Assembly: GCA_011033025.1 (NCBI GenBank)
Contig: WFMF01000038.1
Coordinates: 372,001-436,000, forward strand
Length of the DNA: 64,000 nt
Source: Beroe forskalii
Taxonomy: Eukaryota; Ctenophora; Nuda; Beroida; Beroidae
Direction of reading: 5' to 3'
Both the position numbers and the translations under genes were made by a program. Shown here piece after piece: positions 43,861 through 53,939 of this stretch. The notes under the pieces are model-generated. The model ran no database searches. It was not told the DNA's origin and saw only the letters and a program-made list of their open reading frames with translations. Position 1 is the first letter of the stretch. Each line of letters opens with the position of its first letter.

Positions 43861-43936
43861 TCTTGTCTGCGGGGCTCCGCACACCAGGGCTATCCAGGGA
43901 GGATGTCTTCTTAGACCTTTTTCTGGTTTTATTCAT
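43850..43936 (-). CDS. ATG exon, basic N-terminus
   Basis: The minus-strand frame starts at ATG (43936), preceded in frame by TAG, and encodes 29 residues beginning MNKTRKRSKKTSSLDSPGVR. It ends AATAATAAG|gttagt in phase 0. It is in a phase that can join the exon at 31681-31742, so it may be the first exon of the C2/DH-like gene; the LDLa GPCR would then be nested on the same strand in its first intron. That link is inference from phase and strand only. Confidence 0.45.
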
Positions 43937-43939
43937 GTC

Positions 43940-44640
43940 CTACGAAATGCGTTCTGGTTAGTCCAAACAAAAGGCTAAACACTTCAATAACAAATCACTG
44001 CTATTCATTATTCATGGGTGACATTTTTGAGTCTACCAAAATCGAAACTTTGTAACTCCTATTTGCTTATATGATATGTGACCAAAGAACTGTTGTATTG
44101 TTTTTATCGGCATGTATTCACTAGCAACCGCCGGACGTATACAGTAATAAGCTTTTAGTAGGCATCCGACTCTATAATGAGCCATTACAGTGCATCATTA
44201 GGCGTGCACTGTTAGGAGGGAAGCTATTCTAAGATTCTACATCCTCTGGTTGGTATCCTACAGTTGGTGATTGCTTTGACCTTTTGTTGTCGTACTATAC
44301 TTGCTCATGCATTATTTGAGCATCAAATAATCTATTGATTTAATATCTTACATCAAATCTATTGATTTAACATTTCTATTACATCACTCCAGAGGTGTAA
44401 GTACTCTTATACTCATATAATACAATTAGAATACTTTCACCACAGGTCAGTGTGGTGAAATGCAGCATTATAGTGCCACAGAAGTGGTCATGTTAATTTG
44501 CACTCAGTTTCTCCTCTTGTGATAGATAAACTTAATAATTACGAGCTGGGTATTTCAATTGTACCAGCATGGTCACTATAAGCTGTATGTAACTATATAA
44601 AACGTTTTTTAACTGTATTACATTATTGTTGTCTCCATAG
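43940..44640. other. Spacer, nothing seen
   Basis: AT-rich sequence before the plus-strand ciliary gene. No promoter element can be named. Confidence 0.4.
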
Positions 44641-44694
44641 AACTCTAAAAAGATGATGAGACGGGACAAAACGGGGCACAACCAAGTGTTCCAG
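44641..44694 (+). CDS. CIMIP1/C20orf85-like, exon 1
   Basis: The exon between ctccatag and TTCCAG|gtaagt encodes NSKKMMRRDKTGHNQVFQ in phase 0. The first Met (44653) may be the start, or an upstream exon may exist because the frame is open back to the acceptor. It leads into the conserved D-x-I-W segment of exon 2. Confidence 0.65.
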
Positions 44695-45048
44695 GTAAGT
44701 AAAAGAGGCACATACGTCGCACACTGTGTGATGAGATGATCATGGGGTCTACCATTTTACATACTCTTACAGTAGGTAACCTGGATGGCGAATGCAGTTG
44801 ATAACGATAGTGTGGGTAGAATTAACCTACCATGCATCAAATTTGAAAATTTCCAGTTTCTGAAACCTTGCCCTAGCAAGAAGGTCAATTTGTGAAAAAC
44901 ATACAATTGCAATCATCTGGAAACTTTTTGGGCATAAATTCCAAACATATTGGCATAATAAGAAGACTGGAAATCAGTGCTAAGTCTTTCATTGAATTTC
45001 CAGTACAGCTTGAAAATAGTCACATTTAATATGAAACACCCTGTAAAA

Positions 45049-45222
45049 AGGTTGTAATTTGGGGATTTTTTCAGAAAAATCCCCATTTCTTCACCCACCA
45101 TGAAATTTCGAAATTACGTCATTATCATATGTTAACAAGAGTAATGACTTGAAAAATCCCCATATTTTCAACCTACCAAAATTTGAAACACCGAAATTTT
45201 ATCCCAAATAAATACACCTCCT
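45049..45222. mobile_element. MITE, second copy
   Basis: This resembles 20851-21052: GGTTGTAATTTGGGGATTTT, CATTATCATATGTTAACAAG and AATAAATACACCTCCT at the right end. The left terminus is degraded. It lies in an intron of the ciliary gene. Confidence 0.7.
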
Positions 45223-45414
45223 AAGGTGTACAGGTACAGGTACGGAAATCTCTACAGTCTACCTACTTACCTACGAAGGAGGGCATTCTACTTCTAGGTC
45301 AATGGAATGCTTCAATTGGCACATAACGAAAGTAATCCCCTATATCATATTTAAAAGGAATAACTTTTCCTTAATAAAACCTGCGACAACTCTATCAACT
45401 CATTCCTGCTCCAG

Positions 45415-45542
45415 GATCAGATTTGGAGGGATTACATCAAGAGAGAGTGGGAGAATGCTGTTGTGTGGCCCAGAAAATATGGCTTCCTTTCTGATGTTTG
45501 TGTGGGTCTACAGAAAGATATCCTTGAACTCAGGAAACCAAG
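45415..45542 (+). CDS. CIMIP1/C20orf85-like, exon 2 (core domain)
   Basis: The exon between tgctccag and CCAAG|gtaata encodes DQIWRDYIKREWENAVVWPR and KYGFLSDV. The D-E/Q-I-W...E....W....GFL pattern is that of the C20orf85 (LLC1, now CIMIP1) family, small microtubule inner proteins of motile cilia. The assembled product would be about 164 residues, near the family's size. The role in cilia follows from the family and is not shown here. The trailing two bases require a one-base start in the next exon. Confidence 0.7.
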
Positions 45543-45689
45543 GTAATAATTGCAAAGTGAAAAAATCTAATACTATAACTGAATGGCATTGGGCAAGACT
45601 TATTTTCACAATTTATTCTTCAAAGTAAAATTCTGAAATGGCCATAGATTATGATAACTACCAAATTATGTCTTGCAGAAGAAAATAAG

Positions 45690-45870
45690 CAAAGAGGTTT
45701 GTGCACTAAAATCATTTCAAATTCTCAGTTCTGGTGACACAAAGAAGAATGATGCAATGGAAAATAACTATGTCAGACGTAGTCGACCACAGACAGCACC
45801 TGAAAGTACAATCAATACCTCAAAACTTACAACTTCATCACAAATGATTGGTAGAATGATCTCCAAGGAG
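45690..45870 (+). CDS. CIMIP1/C20orf85-like, exon 3
   Basis: The frame encodes KEVCALKSFQILSSGDTKKN, then a basic SRPQTAPES segment (common in ciliary proteins) and ends AAGGAG|gtaagg in phase 0. The obvious acceptor (gtcttgcag at 45678) gives the wrong phase for exon 2. The AG at 45689 restores it, so either this weaker site is used or a small exon is missing between them. Confidence 0.6.
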
Positions 45871-46100
45871 GTAAGGTTCATCAATGGTAGCACAACATAC
45901 ACACATCTTGAAATCTGCAATTACCCATGACAAGATAGCACTGTGCACTGTCGAATTTTCATGCACAGATGATCCACCAACTTTCTTAAGTTCTAATGGT
46001 ATGATATTTCTATAACTTATTCTAATTCAAAGCCTCCATGGGCCCTTGTATGTGTGTAATGTGCAAGACCCCTCACAGCACTGAGGGGAAACGTCCACAT

Positions 46101-46945
46101 GGGGGGAGTGTCACTGTCCCAATTTACTTTTTTTGAGTTTGGGACTGGTTTTTAGAATAATTGGGACAACTCGGACATTTGGGATGAACAAAAAGTTGAA
46201 AAATCAATTGATGAGTATTAATTTATTTATTCTTTTTTGACTCAATGGTACAAATACAAATGTAAACGATGTGGTTCTTTAATGGTTCTTTACATTTGTA
46301 TTTGTACCATTGAGAATAAATAAATTACTCATCAATTGTAATCATGTGACTCTTATTCAAAGACCCGATCCATGAAATCAGAAAAAATCAGTCATTTATC
46401 ATTCCCACATTGACCAAACTTTTTCTATCATTGAAATGTGAGGTATATTCATTCTACTAAACTCAGTACATATTTTGGTTGTGTTTTTGCAGTGGTTAAG
46501 TGTTCCCACTTCCCTATCCCAAAACCTATGATAGGAATAAGACAGTGGCAGATGCAATGCAGCAAGTGCCCCTATATGAGACAAAAAACACTAAACTGCT
46601 GCTCAAAAACACAATCATTTTAGCCCCAGTTGTCTCTGTCACATTTGTCACAATTGTCTCAAATGTCCCATTTATCCCAAAAGTCCCATTTGTCCCAAAT
46701 GTCCCATTTGTCGCAAATGACCCATTTGTCCCAGTCTGCATTCACTTTTTTGAGTGACATTTCTTCCATTTTTCTGTCCCATTTGTACCAATTGCCCTAT
46801 TTGTCCCAATTGTCCCAGTCCGCATTCACTTTTTTTGAGTCCCATCTGTTCCATTTTCTCTGTACTATTTGTCCCAAATGTCCCATTTGTCCCTGTCCCA
46901 ATCCATTTTTTCTTGAGTTTGGGACAATTGGGACAGTGCCCCCCC
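46101..46945. mobile_element. Inverted-end element with GTCCCATTT array
   Basis: The left end (G run, GTGTCACTGTCCCAATT, TTTGAGTTTGGGAC) and the right end (TTGAGTTTGGGACAATTGGG, ACAGTGC, C run) are partly inverted complements. Between them lie a palindrome (46204-46338) and a 9/18-bp array of GTCCCATTTGTCCCAAAT (46620-46930). Flanks show no clear target duplication. The plan (G-run ends, internal minisatellite) recalls the elements at 15473 and 41164. Confidence 0.5.
46204..46338. repeat. 135-bp palindrome
   Basis: CAATTGATGAGTATTAATTT and CAATGGTACAAATACAAATG on the left are mirrored by CATTTGTATTTGTACCATTG and AATAAATTACTCATCAATTG on the right, with a loop of about 25 bp. Confidence 0.8.
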
Positions 46946-47078
46946 ATTTGGTGGAATATGTTGCAAAGCCAAGGGACTGTTCAGCAGAGGACAGATAACT
47001 CACAACCATAGTGTTAGCATAACAATACTATATATCATATCTATAATTATGGCTCTGATTTTATACTGCTTCTTTCAG

Positions 47079-47210
47079 GATAATTGCAGCTATGAAAATG
47101 GTTACAGTTCTAATGTTACATATCGAAGCCTCCTTCAAACGCCAGAACAGCATGGAAGGAAGAAAATAGAAAAAGAAGTCATCCTAGCACAAAGGTTCTA
47201 CAAGACATAA
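47079..47210 (+). CDS. CIMIP1/C20orf85-like, terminal exon
   Basis: The exon after ctttcag encodes 43 residues ending LLQTPEQHGRKKIEKEVILA and QRFYKT, then TAA at 47208. Phase 0 fits the end of exon 3. The intron before it (45871-47078) holds a GTCCCATTT tandem array and a palindrome. Confidence 0.68.
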   Translation, partial: DNCSYENGYSSNVTYRSLLQTPEQHGRKKIEKEVILAQRFYKT

Positions 47211-47339
47211 GACAGTCTAAGCCAGCAATTTAGAGAGAGAGAGATAGAAATAATTTTAAGATAAAAAAGCTTTTTAGAATTATTTCTTATATGATCTTGT
47301 ATAAGGCTGCACACAGCCAGTACCTACAATATTGCAATG

Positions 47340-47430
47340 TAATGTAATGTAATTGATTTTGATTGAAACCCACGGTGGGGTACCACTAAGGGCTTTGAAA
47401 GAAAGAAATTATGACAATAATAAATAGATA
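47340..47430 (+). repeat. Dispersed retroposon tail, copy 2
   Basis: AATGTAATGTAATGTAATTG is followed by GAAACCCACGGTGGGGTACC and GGCTTTGAAAGAAAGAAATT, then A-rich sequence with AATAAATAG. It resembles 8017-8077. It is probably the 3' end of a SINE/LINE. Confidence 0.45.
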
Positions 47431-47504
47431 AAATCCCTCTCTAGGGCACTCCACAAACTGAATGAAAAGTTAAATGTGACACGTCACAGAACTTGATAAA
47501 AATA

Positions 47505-48217
47505 TCACCCAGAAGTTCGTTTTATGAGATCTAATAAGACCTGTATGCGCGACGGACGTCTAGTACACTTGACAGTAGCGCGGACGGCGTGCCACCAAAA
47601 CTTCGCACTCCTACACAGTAATGCTCCATGCACCATGAGTTCAAGCGTTAGTTCTGGCCCTGGTCTCTCAACACTGTTCACACATCCGTTTCGAATAAAG
47701 TGTCTCTTGTCGGGTTCTGCGACTTTCTTCTTCTTCAGATCTGCTACGAGACTCCTGTACTCAGCTCTCTGATCGTACGATCTGTCATGAGACAAGAATA
47801 CAGACTTGTACGCATCGTTCCCGCTTAGTCGACGTGCCTTAGAAGTGATCTGAGAAACGATCAACGAGCTGGTTAAGGTGACTTTAACAGGCCGCGATCT
47901 ACCGTCCTTAACCTTACCCAGTCGACACGCCTCCATCTTCGGCTTCTCTCCGATGACCTGCATGATGTTGACGATCTTCGCGTTAAGGTCCTCGTCGTCT
48001 TCATCGGCAAGACCAAACACCATGACATTTCGGCTTCTGTCTTCCTCCTCCACAACTTTTTTGACAACTGACACGATACTAGCTGGCGTGACAGTTGTCT
48101 GGTCTTGCTGTCCTGACTTCACGACGGAGCTATAGCTCCTGAACTCCTCCTTGACAGTTTCCTGAACTGAGGACTTAACACCTGAAGTTACTGCACGCAG
48201 CTGTTCGTCCTTGCATT
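47505..48217 (-). pseudogene. LINE ORF1-like fragment (CR1-type)
   Basis: The minus-strand frame is open from about 48217 to 47505. It has a coiled-coil-like start (KEEFRSYSSVVKSGQQDQ), then DRSRNVMVFGLADEDDEDLN, MEACRLGKVKDGRSRPVKVT and FLSHDRSYDQRAEYRSLVAD, the conserved order of ORF1 proteins of CR1/jockey-like non-LTR retrotransposons (an RRM-like nucleic-acid-binding region). No reverse transcriptase follows, and the start is missing, so this is a truncated copy. Confidence 0.65.
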
Positions 48218-48229
48218 GAAATTAATATT

Positions 48230-50150
48230 TTTGACATGATATCAACTCGAATATTCAACCCAATCTCAAGAAAACTTTGTTAATAATTTAAAGTACCCTT
48301 AGGTCCAGGCACCCACAATCCCACATTTGTTGCTTTCAAAATATACAATACATTATAATTGCAATTAACAAATAAAAATAAATTAAAAGCTGATTAACAG
48401 ATAACATAATGCTAGGTAAAAACATGTTAATGAGAAATAGGCGATGAAAATTTTTAAAATGTTTACCTGAAGATATAAAAACGATACAACAACTGGAATT
48501 CTAGATTACTACTATAAAATCCTGATATAAAAAAGAATATGCAATAATAATATCTGAATAGTCATGATTATTGCATTGATTGGCCTTGGCTGTAGGTAAT
48601 GAGCTTTATTATAAATTTGTGCCAAAATAAGGCTTGGTCAGAGCGGCTTTGAATTCATAAGGCATTTTACATGATTTAAACTTTTAAAGATAAAATCAAA
48701 ATTGATCTATATATTATAATGTATTATTGCAGTACCTACCTATTTATTACAAAGTGCCAACTTTCACTACTATAGATTAACTGATTTTATCTACAAGGCA
48801 GCAAATCTGCTAGTTGTGAAGCATATACTGTAGGAAAGGGCTCATTTTGAGTTGAATTGCGCTGCGCTGCGCGCTTCGCTTATTCCGGTTTCTCAGGGAA
48901 GCACCGCGGGCACATACGCACATGACGTATGCGGGCTTAAGAAGCGGGTAAATATTCTGAGGAGCTGAGGAACGATGGCGCGCACGCGCGCAGAATAGGG
49001 TGCTGGGTCGCTTGTTAGAGTCATTCAGTCATGTTAAATACTTAAACACGTATTATCTTCCCCTAACCAAGACCAGGGGCGTCGCGTCGCCTCGAAATGA
49101 CAAGGTTTGGAGCAAGGCGCAGCGCGCGCGTAAAACTAGGGATCTGGTTAAAGCAACGTATAAAGCAAGTACTTGAGATCGGATCCAACAGCTCTGTGCT
49201 CTGCAGGCCACATTGCATTGCATATGGCATTACTTATGCATCCTTATGGCATCCTTACCCTAACCCTAACAAATCCTGACCATAATCCTGACCCTAACCT
49301 TAACCCTAAAAGCGCTAAGTGCGCTTAAATGTATTTTTCTGAGTGACGTCATTATCATAGATAATGAAGAGCCCAGAGTTATATGGGACACTAGCCAAAG
49401 AAATCTGCATGTTGGCGTTCAATTATACGGAGTTGGAGATTAGAAAGTTATGCAGATTGATGTCCATAAGATTTTTTTAAATGATTTGAACATACCTTCG
49501 GATATTGCCCTAACCAGGACCCTGGTTCCGCGCACGGAGTGCGCGGCGCGGTTAGGGGAACTTCGGATACAAATCGAAAAGATTTTTAATGATTTTTAAT
49601 ATATGTGGTAATAACAATCATTTTAGCCATGCACTTTGAGATCGAAAGCTTCATTGCCTGTAGTAGCTTTTGTTGCAATTATCGATCTCTCTTATCAATT
49701 GTTATCAATTTAAATTATTATATTCAGTTTTGATCACATTGTTCAGTTTAAATTATTATATTTTGTTGCAGTAACTTATTTTTGTTGGGTAGGAATTCAT
49801 GATCATACTTGAGTGAGGTATTTCACTTATTTGAATCAATTATCTAATATAAGCTGCCATTAACTAAGTTAATCATAAGTTTTATTTCATTTATAGTGAT
49901 ATAATATGGTGAAATTTGTTTGAATATTTGAGTTGATGTTTTGTCAAAAATATTATCTTATCTTATCTTATCTTATTTATTTTTTAATTATTTACTTCTC
50001 TATTTTAAATTTCAATATGTTATAAGAGGCTGGAAGATCAAGTAAGAGGTGGAAAGTTGAAGATATTTGAGTTCTGAGAAAAGTGTTGATGTATTTATCA
50101 AAATAGATTATTTTATTTTATTTTGTTGTGCATTGAGATAACTCGGGCCT
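48230..50150. other. Spacer with CpG-rich islands and telomere-like tract
   Basis: No gene supported. 48855-49135 and 49525-49560 are CpG-rich (CGCGCGCACGCG-type words) in an otherwise AT-rich region. 49254-49310 carries imperfect CCCTAA repeats. 49960-49985 is an ATCTT microsatellite. Confidence 0.5.
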
Positions 50151-50274
50151 GCCTGCTCCTTTAGCATCTTGTTCTTGTACAGTACTATGAACACATCATG
50201 GTACTTCAGAATAGCATTAGAGGGTTTGGAGGAGCTTGAAGACAAGGAGTTTCAGAGGTTGTATGTCAAGCAGC

Positions 50275-50568
50275 TGTTAATTGGAAAAACAGATTGTAAG
50301 CAATGAAACACTATAGCTGACTCCAGATAAAACCAATCTGAAATATAGGTAACAATCAATGATGTAAATGGAATGATATCAAAGTCATATCACAATCATA
50401 TCAAAGTAGCAAATAGTTATATTACAAATCATATAACAAATTGATATAACCTAAATAACTTATACATAATAAATCATAACTCACCACTGGGGTGAACAGT
50501 AATACACTTCAGCACAACTCTATAAAGAAGACATAACCTAGTGAGAGTTGGAATGTTAGAATCTAACA
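50275..50568 (-). repeat. 3' LTR
   Basis: A 294-bp long terminal repeat, apparently identical to 52785-53078. It is bounded by TGTT and AACA, and by GCAGC on its outer side. Confidence 0.9.
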
Positions 50569-50790
50569 ATCTCCCACCTAACTCAGAACTTCTAAAATAA
50601 GAAGGAGTTATATTAACAATCTCCCACCTAACTCAGAACTTCTAAAATAAGAAAGAGTTATATTAACAATCTCCCATCTAACTCAGAACTTCTTAATAAG
50701 CAAGAAAGATCTATATTAACAATCTCCTACCTAACTCAGAACTTCTAAATAAGAAAGATCTCATTTAACAATCTCCCACCTAACAAGTAG
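50563..50790 (-). repeat. Tandem copies of PPT/LTR junction
   Basis: Five copies of TAACAATCTCCCACCTAACT at a period near 50 bp (50563, 50614, 50664, 50717 and 50765). On the minus strand each is a purine tract followed by TTGTTA, that is, the polypurine tract with the first LTR bases. Only the copy at 50563 adjoins the LTR. Confidence 0.8.
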
Positions 50791-51610
50791 AAATAAGTAG
50801 AAATCTATATTAGTAACAATATCTCTTATCTAACAAAGAACTTTTAAAAAAAATTTCTTCTGAGTTCAACATGTAAAATCATATACCATGTAGATTTTTA
50901 ACCCTTAAAACTTTAAAAACATTCGAAATATACAAATATATTAGTCTATAGCTCTATAGTAAGGAAAATTCAAATATCATGAAAATCAATGACACTGAGC
51001 CCAAATATTATACCCAGAATTCAGTGATTGGTTATCAAAAACGATATAAAATTCAATATACTTAAATAGAATATTACGGTAAACATTTAAATAGGTACAA
51101 TTCAAACAGTTCAAATGTGAGTTCAATTGTGATCAACCATCATATTGTTCAAAAATATTCTGGATTGTCAAGATTCACACCCCAAAAGAAATCACCCATC
51201 ATGCACATGAACCACCCAGGTGAGCAACTGGTCCCATCTCCGACCCAAATAAGCTAAACATTGTTATCAAAGGGAAGATGTCTTCTGAATAACCACCTCA
51301 CCTCCCACATTATTAGCAGTGAGTCACAATACTCATCCTCAAACTACAATCCTCAGTGTGACATCCTCATTCACTGCATAATAATGTCCCTGAGAACATA
51401 CTGCCCCAAATTAGGTGAATGAATAACCATCTCAGTATCAGGAATGAAGCTCATTCACCCACCAGATAATACAAAATGCATTCTAAATGGTTTATCCAGG
51501 ATGGACCTCAACAACAAAACATTAAATGAGATATCAGGTAGGTCACAGAGCTCTTATTTCACACAATGGAACTTTTGGTTTATAGGTAAGTAAGTAAGTA
51601 GGTACAAAAA

Positions 51611-52368
51611 TTATTTGCACAAGTTTCCCATTCCTGGTCTGCAGTGAAGTTGCAGTGATTGAGTCATTGGACTGATCAAAAACATTATCAGTGATATAAA
51701 GACTTGATAGATGTCAATGGTAAGGACCCATTCATTTTTCTTAATTTCACATGTGGAGTTAATATTACCAGGCATGTGATCATGTTTCTTTGACATGGTT
51801 CTCTTTTGGTTTGAGGGTATACATGAGAACAGAGGAAAATCATCTGAATCAATTGCACTTTTAGGTTCTACTCTGTCCTGTTGATATTCAAGTCCATCAG
51901 AGTATTTGGGATATTTGTTTGGGTATGTTGACAATTCATTTTGTTGGTAATGAGTTGTCTCGTAGTTTGGTGGTATGTTAGAGTTGATCTCAGGTACCCA
52001 GCCAGTATTATAGCCCAAAACTGCTTCAGGAAAGTTTTTCTTGAAAATGAACTCAAGACTATCCAATTCATTATTTTGACCAGAATGAACATTATCAACA
52101 GCATTGATAGCTCCTTCTACAGTGTAATTGTCAACATCCATCTTTTCATTTATTTCAGCAGCAAGACAGTCAACATAGATTTCATCAGATTCAGTTTCAT
52201 TCTCTGCAATTAGATGTGTCTCAACATTAGAACAGTCAGTCGTTACAACATCCCCATGCTCCTTCATATGTCCATTCTGATGTGCTACTGCAGCGAAACT
52301 GTCATCAAGCCTAACCTCACATTCATTTTCATTTGTTAATATGCAATTTATTTCTGTGTCATTCGCCT
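51611..52368 (-). CDS. LTR element ORF, acidic, unknown
   Basis: The minus-strand frame is open from about 52368 (after TAG) to 51611, with a Met at 52267. It encodes roughly 250 residues rich in Asp, Glu, Asn and Ser (for example SDEIYVDCLAAEINEKMDVD), with a more hydrophobic end. It overlaps the end of the preceding ORF in another frame, so a programmed or mutational frameshift may once have joined them. No protease, RT or integrase motif is seen. Confidence 0.5.
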
Positions 52369-52784
52369 ACCCTTTCCTTTTCAACAATGACTGAGTAGAT
52401 ACTTTCACATTCCTTACACTGACATTGCACTTTCTTTATCCACATTATGTTCCCATATGCAATATCTAGCTCATATAAGATCTCATTGATGTCATGGTCA
52501 TCTAAACACAGGGCATCTAGTTGGGGATCTCCTCTAAGCATATTCACAATCAAGAAAGGGCCCTGTTTTATTTCTTTCACGATAGTATGGTTCTTCCAAT
52601 GTTCCACAGAAAATCTCCAGCTGTAATAATCTTGATGCTCACCATGAAATATTAGGTCTTCTGATATAGCAAGATGATCTGTTTTCAATCCATGGTCATC
52701 AGCCAACTTATCCAATGCATCATCAATTTCCTTCTGGATTTGCTCCATTTCTGTCATTCCAGTGTGTGCTTGACCTGCTACCAT
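52359..52784 (-). CDS. LTR element gag-like ORF
   Basis: The minus-strand ORF of 141 codons starts with ATG immediately next to the LTR, overlapping the primer-binding site. An N-terminal helical stretch (EIDDALDKLADDHGLKTD) is followed by FHGEHQDYYSWRFSVEHW, which resembles the F.G....Y..W...F start of retrotransposon gag capsid domains. A CxCxxC pair (QCQCKEC) near the end does not form a full CCHC knuckle. The assignment as gag is by position and pattern. Confidence 0.55.
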   Translation of the reverse strand: MVAGQAHTGMTEMEQIQKEIDDALDKLADDHGLKTDHLAISEDLIFHGEHQDYYSWRFSVEHWKNHTIVKEIKQGPFLIVNMLRGDPQLDALCLDDHDINEILYELDIAYGNIMWIKKVQCQCKECESIYSVIVEKERVGE

Positions 52785-53078
52785 TGTTAATTGGAAAAAC
52801 AGATTGTAAGCAATGAAACACTATAGCTGACTCCAGATAAAACCAATCTGAAATATAGGTAACAATCAATGATGTAAATGGAATGATATCAAAGTCATAT
52901 CACAATCATATCAAAGTAGCAAATAGTTATATTACAAATCATATAACAAATTGATATAACCTAAATAACTTATACATAATAAATCATAACTCACCACTGG
53001 GGTGAACAGTAATACACTTCAGCACAACTCTATAAAGAAGACATAACCTAGTGAGAGTTGGAATGTTAGAATCTAACA
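52785..53078 (-). repeat. 5' LTR
   Basis: A 294-bp long terminal repeat, apparently identical to 50275-50568; transcription would start in it on the minus strand. Confidence 0.9.
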
Positions 53079-53939
53079 GCAGCTGGAAAAGGCAAAGAAC
53101 AGTTTTTTTTGGTGATATCAGCAAAGATAAATGCAGCAATTCACAGAATCACACATACCTTACTCAGCATTACTTTCAGAGTAAGAAAACTATTACAAAG
53201 GAAAAGCTCGGATTATGGCTTGAAACAGTTGTCAGCATATTGGATGATTTCTGCCTCCCATGGCTGGTGAAAACTGAAAGCTGATGATAACATTGAGGCA
53301 TTGAACAATCAGAAGATAACAGCCCAGAACAAAATGTTGACCTCCAGAACCAACTGATCCAGAAGCAGGAGGAACAGCTCTTGGAAGTGAAGACTACTGT
53401 AGCTACAGAGATGAAGTCTTACTCTACAGTGGTATGGAAGAGTTGCATGGCAGCGCTTGAGCCGAAAAAGCTTCAGGCAGCCATTCAGAAAGCAACAGAC
53501 TCCAGCAAACGGAGTAAGAATATCATTGTATATGGAATTAAGGAGAAAGAAGAGGAGCAACTTAAGGGAAAAGTTATATAAAGAACTTCTGACAGAGATT
53601 GATGAAAAGCTTGTTATTGAGAACTGTGCAAGAATTGGTTGGGATGAAGAAGGAAGATTTGGTCAGACCTGTCAGGTTTTGGCTGAATAGCTCTATCCAC
53701 GTGCAGCAGATCCTGAATAATGCGTGAAAGCTTCGCGCTAAGGATGGGTACAGATCGGTCTACATCAGCCCTGATCGGTCTTTGGAAGAACAAAGAGCTT
53801 CCAAGAAGCTTGTTGAGGAACTAAAGCTGAAGAGAAAAAAGGAACTGGACAAAGTTCATGTTATCAGGAACTATAAGATTGTCCGTTTCTGTAGAGAAAA
53901 TATGCCAGATGCACCTGGCAAGGTTTGAGAAGATTCACA

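Larger units (their letters stand above)
50270..53083 (-). mobile_element. Complete gag-only LTR retrotransposon
   Basis: Two 294-bp direct repeats, 50275-50568 and 52785-53078, appear identical by eye and end TGTTA...TAACA. The 5-bp duplication GCAGC flanks the element (50270-50274 and 53079-53083). Directly inside the 52785 LTR the minus strand reads ATGGTAGCAGG, a primer-binding site like that for initiator tRNA-Met. A purine tract (AGGTGGGAGA) precedes the other LTR, so the element is transcribed on the minus strand. It encodes gag-like ORFs but no protease, reverse transcriptase or integrase. It is therefore non-autonomous (LARD/TR-GAG-like) and recently inserted. Confidence 0.88.
50187..53930 (+). 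pseudogene. LINE ORF1 remnant split by an LTR element
   Basis: Plus-strand coding remains flank the LTR element. 50187-50274 starts at ATG and reads LEGLEELEDKEFQRLYVKQ. After 53083 the frame resumes and, through several frameshifts and stops, gives SKNIIVYGIKEKEEE, ENCARIGWDEEGR, GYRSVYISPDRSLEEQRA and DKVHVIRNYKI. These match the motif order of the ORF1 fragment at 47505-48217. The copy is clearly dead. The coordinates include the inserted element. Confidence 0.6.
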
